The notes under the pieces: generated by a model
The model's database searches: none
The model's input: the letters and a program-made list of their open reading frames with translations, nothing else
What the model was told of the DNA's origin: nothing
Shown: positions 9,815 through 20,594 of the stretch, one piece after another
Numbering within the stretch: the first letter of the stretch is position 1
Layout: every line of letters begins with the position of its first letter
Position numbers and translations under genes: made by a program
Origin: Cercis canadensis
Taxonomy: Eukaryota > Streptophyta > Magnoliopsida > Fabales > Fabaceae
Assembly: GCA_003255065.1 (NCBI GenBank)
Contig: QAOA01001492.1
Coordinates: 1-64,000 of the forward strand
Reading direction: 5' to 3'
DNA: 64,000 nt

Positions 9815-12590
9815 TCAATTTAGTCCCATACTACATGTTGTCCTCCATACCATATCTCTTGGTAAAGATTTGGTAAAAGGATCAACCAAATTATATGCAG
9901 ATTTCACATAGAGAATTGAAATGGTACCACTTGATATCAATTCTCTAATATAATCATGTCTTAGACTAATATGTCTTGACTTTCCATTATACATGTTATT
10001 GAAAGCACAAGACATTGTAGCCTCACTATCACAGTGTATGGAAACAGGTGGCATTGGTTGTGGCCACAACTCAATTTCAAACAACATGTTTCTTAACCAC
10101 TCAACTTCCTTACCTGCAGCAGCCAAAGCAATAAACTCTGCCTCCATGGTAGAATGGGAATGGCAGGTTTGTTTCTTAGATGCCCAACATATGGCACCTC
10201 CAGCTAATGTAAATATCCAACATGTAGTTGCGATACTTTCACCAGCTCTTGTTATCCAGCTAGCATCTGAATAACCTTCTAGTACAACAGGAAAATCTAT
10301 ATAAGATAACTTTAGGTTTGCAGTACTTTTTAGGTATCCAAATACCTTTCCAACTGCTTCCCAATGTTCTGTACTATGACTACTTGTAAATCTTGACAAT
10401 TTGCATACAGCAAAAGCAATATCTGGTCTTGTACAATGCATAGCATACATTAAGCTTCCTATAGCACTGGCATATTTCAATTGTTCTATAGGTCTACCAA
10501 TATTTGTCACAAGTTTTACACTAGTATCATATAGAGTACTGTATTCTCTAATTTTGAGATGACCAAAGTTGCTTAAAATTTTCTCTATGTAATGAGTTTG
10601 ACTTAAAGTAAACCCATGATCATGCTTAGTAACTTTGATACCCAAAATTGTATCAACCTCATTAAGATCTTCATCTTAAATTTTGAGGTCATAAACTTTT
10701 TAGTTTCATTTATACCATGCATGTTGGTACCAAAGATAAGCATATCATCTACATAGAGGCTAACTATTACTCCATAATCTCTAGTAAACTTGGAATAAAT
10801 ACATTTATCAGCAGTATTATGTCTAAACCCAAAAGACAAAATTGCTTAATCAAATTTTTCATGTCATTGTTTAGGAGCTTGTTTAAGACCATACAAAGAT
10901 TTTACAAGCTTGCACACCTTGTGTTCGTTTTCAGGAAGAACAAAACTTTCAGGTTGTTGCATGTAATCTTCTTCCTTTAAATCACCATTTAAAAATGTTG
11001 TTTTAACATCCATTTGATGTATATGCAATTTATGTATAGATGCCAAAGCAAAAAGAACTCTAATGAATGTTATTCTAGTAACTGGAGCATTGGTATCAAA
11101 ATAATCTAGATCTTTCTTTTGAGTAAAACCTTTTGCAATTAGTCTTGCTTTAAAGGTTTGCAATGTATCATTAGAATTATATTTCCTCCTGAAAACTCAT
11201 TTGTTACCAATGGGCTTTGAGCCAGGTGGTAAATCAACTAAGACTCAAGTATTATTAGACATTATTGAGTCCATTTCATCATTCACAGCTTCTTTCCAGA
11301 AAGTTGAATCTCTAGAAGACATTGCTTCTTCAAAAGTTTTGGGCTCACTTTCAATGTTTAATAATATCTTGACCTTTTTACAAATTCGATTTCTACTACC
11401 TTCTACCAAGAAAGTAATAAAATCAGGATCAAGGCTTTTTTCTTTTCTTGGCCTTTGACTTCTTCTTGGTTCAGATGGTTCATTCACAAGTTTTCTCTTA
11501 CCTTTAGCAAGAGAATTAAAATTATCAAAACTATTTTGATCCTGTGAATTTTGTGGTTCATGCATACCCTTTTCAGGTTCATGCACAATTTGATCTAACA
11601 TGAATTTTTCTTCAAAAAATTCAACATGAATAGATTCCACTATAACATTAGACTCTAAATTTAGAAGTCTATATGCTTTAGAATTTTGTGCATAACCAAC
11701 AAAAACACTTTTAATTCCTCTTGGCCCTAATTTGGTTCTTTGAGAATCAGGAAGTCTATAGAATGCAATACACCCCCACACTTTAAAATAATTCAGATTT
11801 GGTTTCCTTCCATTCCAAATTTCATATGGTGAAATATGTGTTTTCTTGGAAGGAACTTTGTTATGAATGTGACATGCAGTAAGTAAAGCTTCACCCCACA
11901 AGTTATATGGTAACTTAGCATTTAAAAGCATAGCATTTACCATATCAACTAGGGTCCTATTTTTCCTTTCTGCTAGTTCATTCTACTGGGGTGTAAAAGG
12001 GGCAGTTTTCTGATGGATTATTCCATTTTTTTCACAGAATTTATCAAATTCCGTAGAGAAATATTCTCCACCTCTATCACTCCGAATTATTTTAATTTTT
12101 CTTTCCTTTTGATTCTCTACCACAGATTTAAATTCCTTAAATCTTTCAAAGGCATCATCTTTTGTTCTTAATAGATATACATATAAAAACCAAGAACAAT
12201 CATCTATAAATGTGATGAAATACATTTTTCCTCCTCTGGTTAATTTACCATTTAATTCACAAATATCAGAATGAATCAAATCTAAAATTTGTATATCACG
12301 CTCTACTTTAGGAAAAGGTTTTCTTGTTATTTTTGCTTCAACACAAACTTCACATTTATCTTTATGAACATGCTTGCAATCAATATAATCATGAGTTGAC
12401 ATATATTTTATCATATGATAATTTAAATGTCCTAGTCTAGCATGCCATAAAGAAGAAGAATCAATGTAAGCAGAAACAACGTTTATTTCATTCACACTTA
12501 ACTTAAACATGCCATCAAGGGAGTATCCCTTTCCTACAAACAGTCCACTCTTGGACATTACAATTTTGTCTGACTCTAGGATGCTTGAAT
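9815..12590 (-). pseudogene. Copia pol (integrase, RT, RNase H), lightly broken, 5' truncated
   Basis: From high to low coordinate: a pre-integrase block (LWHARLGHLNYHMIK), an integrase core with HSDICELNG, FIDDCSW and IRSDRGGEY, reverse transcriptase with HQMDVKTTFLNGDL and YVDDM, and RNase H with SLMYAMHCTRPDIAFAV, GYSDASW and STMEAEF, ending at 9815. Stops break it, for example CAG to TAG at 11983-11985 between integrase blocks and another between 11245 and 11163. A frameshift lies near 10640. Gag and protease are missing: the frame joins directly to a 58-bp LTR remnant at 12591. Despite this it is the best preserved copia pol in the window. The 9271-9814 stretch is its 3' untranslated region; a short minus ORF there (9329-9598) has no recognisable domain. 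Confidence 0.88.
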
Positions 12591-12648
12591 TGGAGACTAA
12601 CTAGGTTGGCTTTAAGGCCTGAACAATTACACTGTTTTGAGTGTAATA
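12591..12648 (-). mobile_element. 58-bp remnant of the 5' LTR end
   Basis: It matches the end of the 3' LTR (8588-8645) with about six differences and abuts pol. Most of this LTR, the primer site, gag and protease are therefore deleted. Confidence 0.7.
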
Positions 12649-12654
12649 ATCGTA

Positions 12655-13010
12655 ATGGAGGCTATTACTACTTCTACTATAAAGTTGCAAGATTCTGTGA
12701 AACTCAACCAGTTTGATGGAACGAATTTCACAAGATGGAAAGACAAGATGAAGATCTTACTCACAACCTTGAAGGTGTATTATATCCTGGACCCGAATCT
12801 GTCACCCATTGCTACACTAACTGTTGAAGATTCAGATCAAGTAAGGAACCAGAGGCAGAAACGTGAGGAAGATGAATTGGTGTGTCGTGGCCACATTTTG
12901 AATACCCTTATGGATCGTCTCTATGATCTCTACTCCAATTTTACTTCACCAAAAGACATCTAGAATGCATTGGAAGTCAAATATCAAAGCAAAAAGAGAA
13001 GTCTGATAAC
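12655..13010 (+). pseudogene. Copia gag N-terminal fragment, plus strand
   Basis: The ATG at 12655 opens MEAITTSTIKLQDSVKLNQ, followed by FDGTNFTRWKDKMKILLTTL, a typical start of plant copia gag, then HILNTLMDRLYDLYSNFTSP. A TAG at 12961-12963 (tryptophan expected before NALE) and later breaks end it. It is on the strand opposite to the pol next door, so it is either a separate element or the result of an inversion. Confidence 0.75.
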
Positions 13011-13109
13011 ATGTCAGTCATGGATCAAATCCATGAACTACAAATTTTAGTTTCCAGATTAAGAGATTTGGAGATCTCAATTCCATTCTTAACTCTAGGA
13101 TGTCTGACT

Positions 13110-13410
13110 CTACAAAAAGGCACTGCTTGAATTGGCACGCAAGGATGCTTCTGAGAATTAGATTTAGTGGGTTGAAATTAAGCAACATTTCCATGACCTT
13201 GAAGCTACATTGAAGAAGAAATTGGAAGAGATGGAAGCTAAGGAGAGGGAGTATGAGGAGAAAGAAGCAAAAATGCATGCACTGCTTGGAGCGGGCATTG
13301 ATGCTACCAATGGAAATTCATTGGAAGCAGAGGCATTTTTGCAAGCTTGTGAGCTCTTTTGTTCTCTTGGGTTAGCTCACAAAGTGTCAGGTTGGTGTTC
13401 TTTCGACTAA
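13110..13410 (+). pseudogene. FRIGIDA-like gene fragment, internally shortened
   Basis: The frame reads WVEIKQHFHDLEATLKKKL then EEMEAKEREYEEKEAK, the N-terminal coiled coil of FRIGIDA-like (FRL) proteins. It continues in frame with GIDATNGNSLEAEAFLQ, a motif from inside the FRIGIDA domain, and CELFCSLGLAHKVSG, which resembles the downstream LCRSLGL motif. In intact family members these blocks are separated by long stretches, so the fragment looks like three joined pieces. FRIGIDA-family proteins act in flowering-time and chromatin control. The first part has a stop near 13158; the part from 13210 is open to a TAA at 13410. It lies just inside the right MULE arm, as expected for a Pack-MULE cargo. 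The assignment rests on remembered motifs. Confidence 0.6.
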
Positions 13411-13471
13411 CTAACATGTGAAGTCTACAATGAAGGAGTGCCACGTCTGATGTAGTTCCTTACACTAGATG

Positions 13472-13716
13472 ACTAGTTTTCCACTTCAACAGCCACGTTG
13501 GCCATTAAAAAAGTGCCACTTAGGAATTTAATGTGACACACAAGTAGTTAATGGTGACATATAATAAGTTCCATTAGTTGTTAACAGACTTAACAAACAG
13601 TAGACTATTTTATTATGAAAGTCTAATCTTTCAAAGACTATTTTGTAATTATTATTCTTTCAATAACAATTTTGTTAAAGTCTGAATCTTTGAAGGATAC
13701 AAATGTAAATTTACCA
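13472..13716 (-). repeat. Right long terminal inverted repeat of the MULE
   Basis: It is the partner of 7932-8135 in inverted orientation; see the element entry for the shared blocks. Confidence 0.65.
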
Positions 13717-14183
13717 TAAAAAAAAAAAAAGAAAAAAAAAACACTCAAGTGAAACGAAGCTTACATGAAGAAATTTTACCAACTAAGAATTTTAGCTGTT
13801 ATAATTCACAACGAATTCTAATTTCATTTGCTCCAAATAAGGCATTTTCAAGAAGATATTATCAAATCAATCCAGAACTTAAGCTATTAAAAAGCCTAAG
13901 AATTGTTTTCATATCTAACAAAATCCTCTTCCTTTATATTAACTTGGTGTAATAAAGATTTGTATTATGCCTAATCTCCAGTTACATAGCAAACTTCTGA
14001 CACTGCATACTTTTGGCCCCCCATCTCTTGGTCTAGTACACATATAGTGCGACATTCCTAACTATGAAAGTAATGTTTACATAAAACCTTCCTAAGCATT
14101 AAGCACCCTCATCCCCAAATATGTTAGGTTATGAATTTTATGTTAGAACAGATCAGCCTACCGCCAAGCAACGAGTTATTAAG
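13717..14183. other. Flank and 3' untranslated region of the coiled-coil gene
   Basis: Two poly-A runs at 13718-13740 are followed by AT-rich noncoding DNA that must include the 3' UTR of the minus-strand gene. No other gene is seen. Confidence 0.5.
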
Positions 14184-17100
14184 TCACTTAGAAACTTTCT
14201 CAACATTTGAAGAAAGATGGCAATGCAAAGGGAAAACTGCTTTGTCATTCTGCCTAATAAACAATGATGTGTTCCCAATATCTCGGAAAGGCGATCGCTT
14301 TGATGCCATGATTGCGCCAACAGTAGGATGCACTCTCCTTTCTTCATCCTTTAGGACCTCATTCTGCTTGCTGTTATTTTCCTTCATGCAACAAACTAGT
14401 ATTCGCTTCTCCAACTCATTGTGCGCATCCGAGGAGATTGGTGAACATTTAGTCCTCTGTGAATCTGTATTTTGTTCCTTCCTTAACCTTTCGAGATCAC
14501 TATGGAGCACAGACAACTCTGCTTGGAGCTTAATTGTTTTACACTCAGATGAAAGAGCTCTTTCTCTCCATTCTTGCACCTAAGAAGAAAAAGTAGATCA
14601 ATGACAGAAATTACAGCCATCAGCATGGACAATTAATTGTATATATAGTCATAGGTTACATACATTTGCTACTATCAAGCTCTTTCTCACCATAAACAAT
14701 ACTTTCCTGGTTATTGTATGGTAAGGTTTATGGTTTCCACAGATTGGTGGCAACTGTCCAAGTAATTTTGACAATGTAATTTTACTTATTTATTTTTTTA
14801 TTTTTCATTTTTTTTGAAGAAATTAGAAGGAGGTCAGATGAAGTTATTTTATTTTCTTAGTAAATTAAAATTTTTAAACAGAATGACTAGCTACAAATAG
14901 AACTACGTTTAAAAATCTAGAGATTGATAGACTATGTTAGTCAACCATGGAATAACAAGATAGCTTTTATGTATCGCCTAAGATGAAGAACTCAATGGAA
15001 TAACAAGGGAAAAGAAATGTGAAACAATTGGAAAGAAATAATTGTATCTTACAGCATTGTGTAGGGAATCAATTTGAAAATTGGAATTGAGGGCGTGATC
15101 TTCCCAAAAATCACGAGAAGCCTGCAATTCCTCCATCTCCTCCCTCACCTGACCAAGCATCTCCTGCATCTGGGACCATTGCTCTGTCTCAGCTCTCACT
15201 TGCTCTACAATTCTTCGTACAATAGCCTTGCAATGTCCCGAGCATAGGTTCCCTTCGCAAGACCCTTTTTCCTGCAGCATTTGTCAACCACAAACCAGTT
15301 TTAGTACAAATCCCTTCTTCTAATTCAGTCAGTCAAGAAAAATCAATACATTTGTTGGTGCATGTGAAGAGACTTAAAAGGATGTTTCAAGGTGTATGTT
15401 TGTTTTTAAATTCCATGTAGGTTTTCAGTTTCATTCAATGCTTATACAAGGATTACTGTGAAAAGCAAAGCTTAATTATTTGTTTACTTTCATTGCATTT
15501 GTTTCTCTTTCTTCTTCCTCTGATTTTCTTTAGGCCATTGCAACGTGCATGCAAGGAAGGACAGTATCAGAAAATTTACTGAGAAAAGCTGGAGAAATGA
15601 ATAAATACAATTAAAATGTAGATAATGGAAAATGAGTGTTACAAGAGAAGCGGTTTATGTCAGCTAAAGGAATTAGAACTGCACAAGCACTGATGCAAAA
15701 ATATTTTGACCCAGTAGATCATATTGGCAGGTTTTGTGGATTGATATCATGAATTTAAGGTATTAATACCAAATAGGAGACCAAAGAACATTGATTAACT
15801 TTAAACCTGGATTATTTTAAGGCATTCCATGATTATGAAGCATACATTCAATCTTTAGTGCTTTTTCGAGCATGTTCTGGATGCCAATAATATATCAAAA
15901 ATGAATTAAAGTAGTAAAAGTGTTTAAAAGCAACTGCTGAATTTTCAAACAAAATCCAGGTTATGTACTATAAAGAGTAAACTATCATTTGCACTCTTAA
16001 AAGATTCAGACTTTAATAAATTAGACCCTGAAAGAACCTTCACTATAAAATAGTCTTTTAATCATCAAGATTCCTAACAAACTCACATAACTTTTATTAC
16101 AAAATAGTCCTCCAAACCAATTTGTGGACCATGTTTTTGGAATCTTGATGATTGAAGGACTGTTTTGTAATAAACATTCTTTCAAGGATTAAGTTGTGAA
16201 AATCCAAATCTTTCAAGGACTCAAATGACAGTATACTCTACTATAAGTCAATTGAAGGGTTCTGCCTTAATTTCATAGCCAACTATCATCTGATGAGTAA
16301 CAAAAGAAAGGATTTGCCTGATAAAGATGCCGTACAGAAGACGATGAATCCTGCAATTCAATTCTCTTAGAAGTTGAGGCAGAACTGGCAAGAGAACTAC
16401 TGGCTGTAGAGAGCATTGAATTATACTCTTCCTCCATCCTCTGTAATAATATCCCCTTTGACAATCCTTCCATTTTCATTCTCAGAATCTCCACCTGTAT
16501 ATTTGAAGAGATGCAAAGAGAAATAAGCACTTAAATGAAAATTTCAAATGCCTCTGCATGATATGCATTGAAGAAGTATATAAAAGAAACCAATGACTGA
16601 TCTTAGAAAATTGACACGCGCTCTCTCTCAAAAATCATATAACTCATTTGAGATGAAATTTTTACTTTCGAAAGAAACCATAACACTAAAACTTAGTATT
16701 TTTCATTTCTATTGTCTTCACAATAAAACAGCTTACAATTTCTAAGGAGAGAAGAGTGGGCAAAAGAAGGATTATGATGCTAGGAAAAAAATTAGTTACT
16801 TTCTTACTTACATTGATCTTTCCACTTGAAACAATGCTACCATCAACCCTGCTACATTTTTTAATGGACAAGCTTGCCTTCGCCATCTCTTGAATCTCCC
16901 TAACATATATCTCATCTGATGATCCTCCAATCTTCTCTAGCCGTCGCTGAAGAACAGAAACTTGTCTGTCAAAATTACCATTCTTTTTAGCCTCTAAATC
17001 CTTAAATCCAGATCTCCTTTGCAGTTTCTGAAGTTTCTCAGTGAATTCTTGGATCTCTTCCTCCAAGACCATATCAACATTCTTTCCTTCACAAATCTTT

Positions 17101-18176
17101 ATTCTTCCCTATATTCCATTTTGCAAATTAAAGATCAGAAGATGAGAATGATCATACTAATCAAATAAACATAAATGACAGAATCATGCAAAGAGACAAA
17201 TGAACTTCAGAAATTAGCAGTAACTAATTACCATGTAAAAATTTTAAAAATAGCCACTTGAAACAAAATTAACTTAAGACAATTCATGATACACCAGCAG
17301 CAATAGGAACTATTTGGTTGCTCACAAAATCAAAGAAAGGAAAGAAGCAATCTGATCAAATTTCTTGTCTATTGTTTTAATTTCAAAATAAAAGACAATT
17401 AATCTTAACAATTGTAGTACATCATCTTAGAAAATCAAATATAATCAGCTAGGGTCAAGAAAGAAATTATTTTCACCTTGCAAAAGCTACAAATAGTTAG
17501 CAACTAGTTAGCAAGGAAAACACAACATTTACTTAAAAACTCATTATTAATAGTCAAATAAAAATGACTATATAAAAGGATCATACTAATGGAAGAACTT
17601 TTAATTAAATTTCAAAATATCAAAAATTTCAACTTTCCTGTTATCTCATTCCCTTAATAGCAAATTCCCAATTTGAATGAAGAAAATAAAAAATGAGAGA
17701 GACAGAGAGAGAGAAAAAGAGGTACTAACAGAAACAAGGGTTTGAACTGCAGATCTTAGAGTTCTCTCCATCTTAGCACGAGTCCTCTCAAACTTCTTGA
17801 CCAAAATCTCCTTCTCCATTCTCAATAAATTACACTCTGCCCTCAACATCTCTGCCTGAAACCTCCATTTCTCCTCCTCTAACGCCAACCCACCAAGATT
17901 ACCATTTTCACTGATTTCAACTCTCTCCCTTCTCCTTTCACTCTCACTACTGTAATCTAACAGCACTATTGGAACATTACGAGCAAATGTGCGTTCTTGA
18001 TCAAACAAAGTCTCCAACTTTCCTGTACGATCCCTTCTGGCCTCGCCGGAAGTGGGTTTTCCGGCAGGTGTCTTGGTGGGTCTCCGGCGAGGCAAGTGGA
18101 GAATTCTTGGTGTTGGAGGAGGAGGTGGGTAATGCCATTTGGCTCTTCTTGATGCTGCTGTTGTAGACATTGTCAT
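14184..18176 (-). CDS. Plant coiled-coil protein of unknown function, five exons
   Basis: Exons (minus strand): 18176-17730, 17108-16812, 16494-16318, 15271-15053 and 14579-14184, all joined in phase 0, giving about 511 aa (509 if the second ATG at 18170 is used). The N-terminus has a Pro/Arg-rich stretch (WHYPPPPPTPRILHLPRRR); long charged helices follow (EEEKWRFQAEMLRAECNLL, MVLEEEIQEFTEKLQKLQRR, VEQVRAETEQWSQMQEMLGQ). No enzyme motif or membrane segment is seen. Donors are GT except after exon 3, where the best-fitting junction is CAG|GCAAAT (a GC-AG intron); an alternative GT site (TCT|GTACGG, also phase 0) would remove five codons. From memory, similar plant proteins are labelled 'ribonuclease P subunit P38-related', a weak name. 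Intron 3 holds a MITE, and the promoter region has a 97-bp duplication. Confidence 0.8.
15975..16238. mobile_element. MULE-type MITE with about 98-bp TIRs, inside intron 3
   Basis: The left arm starts GAGTAAACTATCATTTG and the reverse complement of the right end starts GAGTATACTGTCATTTG. The arms stay alignable for about 98 bp, to AATCATCAAGATTCC. Flanks are TACTATAAA (15966-15974) and TACTATAAG (16239-16247), a 9-bp TSD with one mismatch, the Mutator signature. The element is 264 bp. Confidence 0.85.
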
Positions 18177-18199
18177 GTATGAACAAGAACCAGTTTGTT

Positions 18200-18394
18200 T
18201 TTTGTTTTCCCTTATTGGTATGAAAATTGAAAGGTTGAAACTTGAAAAATGAGATTTTGAGAGATTATTCACAAGAGAGTGTTAGAATAGAAATGGAATT
18301 TTTTCTCTTATTGGGTATGAAAATTGAAAGGTTCAAACTTGAAAGATGAGATTTTGAGAGATTATCCACAAGAGAGTGTTAGAATAGAAATGGA
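18200..18394. repeat. 97-bp tandem duplication upstream of the coiled-coil gene
   Basis: Two direct copies (about 18200-18297 and 18298-18394) share blocks such as GTATGAAAATTGAAAGGTT and AGAGAGTGTTAGAATAGAAA. They lie 25 to 220 bp upstream of the start codon, in the 5' UTR or promoter. Confidence 0.85.
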
Positions 18395-18719
18395 AGGAAG
18401 AAAGAAAGAGTGAGACAGGTGAGGAGTAAAAGCTCCAGGCGTGCAACCTCGTGAACTGAAAGGAACAAGGATTTCAAATGAAAGCTGTTTAGGAGTGTGT
18501 TCTTTTTGCTTTGGGTATTTATTTCCAACGTCGGACTCTGGTTGTTTATGGGAATTTGAAAAAGATTTGTAGTTATTGTTTTTTCGCATGTTCTGGCCAA
18601 AATGCCCTTCACTCTGACTCTTCCGTCTATTGTTTTTTTTTTTTTCCCCAAAATATTATCTGTCCATATTTTCTTTTGAAAAAAAAAAAACACAAGATTT
18701 ATTCCCTTCAAATTTTAGA

Positions 18720-19079
18720 GTTTTGAAAAATAAAAGTGATAAAAGTACTTACTTTTTAAATAAGTGTCTCACTTATTATCTAAATGATTAAAATATGAAA
18801 GTTTTTAGATATTTTTAGTATTTATATAGTATATCATATTATATAAAAATAATCACTATATGAATGACATATATACAAATTAATTATTTTTAAGTTTGTT
18901 TGAAAAAAATAAAATAAATTATATTTATATTCAATAAAATATAAAAATTATGTGTACTTGTCACGTCAGTGTATTATGACATATTCATATACTATCATAG
19001 AATTTCCATTAAAATATACATTGATATTATCTACTTATTGTATTCATATATATAATTATTTTATTAAATTTAAGGTGAA
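18720..19079. other. Very AT-rich gene-free stretch
   Basis: Nothing recognisable; simple AT-rich DNA upstream of the coiled-coil gene. Confidence 0.6.
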
Positions 19080-20228
19080 AGCTCTATCCACTCTCGTAGA
19101 GGAGAGAGTAAGGTTTTCGTCGGTCGGATTTGGTTGAATTTGATCACCTTCCTCATCTGACCGAATGTCATCAAGTTGAAAAAATCTTCATCTACCACCG
19201 ACCAGTTGTAAGGGGGAACCGAGCACTTTCAATTTCGCTAGGCTCGGTTCGGATCAAACAGTTTAACTCGGGTTCAACCAAGAAAAAAAATGCTGACACA
19301 AAAGAAGAGTAGTGAAGATTAAAACCATTACACCATAGAGGAGCAATGAATCCAAGTTGGGGAAGAGATGAATTTTATTGCTGCAACCTGATGGGTCAAG
19401 CAAGCAAGGCAAATTGTTTAGCTCAGCAAGCTTTACTTTCCTCGTGTTTGTCTAGATCATCAACATCTGAATATAGAAAAAAAAAAAATTGGAGATTTAG
19501 AAGATGAGCAACAAAAGGAAATTTCTCCCTTCCTCTTTCTTAATTCTCTTTCTTTCATCACTTTATGCTGAGAAGTACATACATCTCTCAAATACAAACT
19601 CACAATAAGAAAGCGAATAACTACTTGCATCAGCATGATTGAACCACTCTTGGTAGATCTTCTGATTCTCTTTCAAGAACGAACTAATTGGGAGAGTATC
19701 TATTTCCATTACTGCATATAGATCTTTGCCTTTGATGCTCTAGGTATCACCTAAAATCAGAAATTTATGATATTTCTCCTCTTGCAAACCGGAATACAAA
19801 ATTAGTGCTGTTTATTTTTTCCATTTTTACTGAAGGGAAAGGGTGAGAGAAGGGAGAGACGAGTGAGAAATAGATGAAAAGGGAGAATAAAGAGTGAAAG
19901 AGGTAAGAGGATTCAGAGAGATAAGACAAGAGAGAGATTAGAGTATTAAAAAGAAATAAAGGAAGAGAAAGATAGAGGTAATATTTGACAGAAAGAAAAA
20001 AAGTAACTCAGCAAGTGTGATTTTGAAATTTGAATTGCATTAAGTAGTCGGCCGAGTTCGGTTTATGGCAGTTTTTATGAGCGAAATTCGAATCGACTGG
20101 TCTAAATCATTTTTTCACCTTTCAGTCATCCGATCTCGCCCGTCTTTAATTTGCAACTGCCCAATTTGCATCATTTTGGTCCAGTTCAGTCAGTTCTCCA
20201 CTAGTAGACCAGGTTATGAACACCCCTA
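19080..20228. mobile_element. Degenerate hAT-like fragment (one end only)
   Basis: The right side ends in ACCAGGTTATGAACACCCCTAG. Reversed, this gives CTAGGGGTGTTCATAAC, a common end of plant nonautonomous hAT elements (compare TAGGGGTG at 33781). Short GGTTCGG/CCGAGTTCGG motifs occur near 19240 and 20050, as in hAT subterminal regions. I could not find the matching left end, and no protein is encoded. Confidence 0.3.
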
Positions 20229-20594
20229 GGAGATAGCACTATCCCAACCTCTTTGGATGGAGTTTTAGGTGGGACCCAATGAGATTTACAATGTGATTTT
20301 GGTATCATGGTAAAGATCTCAAAAAATTGAGTCATTTAGTATGTGTTAAAGCACAAAATTTCTTATAAAATATAATAACGACATAATATGAGAAAACATA
20401 CTAAAAAGTAAACTTAAAAAACTTGTTTCCTGACATTTTTTTATATCGTGTTATTCTTACATTTTATAAAAAAAAATATATATGTGTTTTAGCACATAGT
20501 AACTCAATTTTTCAAAATCTTCATAACAACACTAAAATCACTAAGTGAGTCTCATTTGAATTCACCCAATTGAGATGAGGAAGCGTTATCCCCC
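20229..20594. mobile_element. Foldback MITE, about 366 bp
   Basis: The arms align as an inverted repeat: GGAGATAGCACTATCCC at the left against GGGGATAACGCTTCC at the reversed right end, then a shared core (AAGAT(C/T)T(C/T)(A/G)AAAAATTGAGT). The core also occurs at 25988-26270, and a left-arm-like TAGCACTATCCC occurs near 25309. The TSD is unclear. Confidence 0.55.

Larger units (their letters stand above)
7932..13716. mobile_element. Large MULE-like element with long TIRs, carrying a gene fragment and nested copia pieces
   Basis: The arm at 7932-8135 and the reverse complement of 13472-13716 align over their whole length. They share terminal TTACATTTGTAT(T)CCTT, CAAAATTGT, AATAATAATTACAAAATA, TTAAATTC(T/C)TA and GTGGAAAAC. 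Arms of about 200 bp of this sort are typical of Mutator-like elements. The arms also resemble the TIR of the MITE at 15975, which has a clear 9-bp TSD. The outer flanks (AGTATGAAA and TAAAAAAAA) do not give a convincing TSD, so the two arms may not belong to a single insertion. Contents are an AT-rich leader, minus-strand copia with its LTR, an opposite-strand gag and a FRIGIDA-like fragment. No transposase was seen. Confidence 0.6.

Noticed and set aside
13480..13720. Solo MITE reading of the right MULE arm
   Set aside because: The arm has no inverted partner close by; its partner is at 7932-8135, so it is better read as one end of the larger element.
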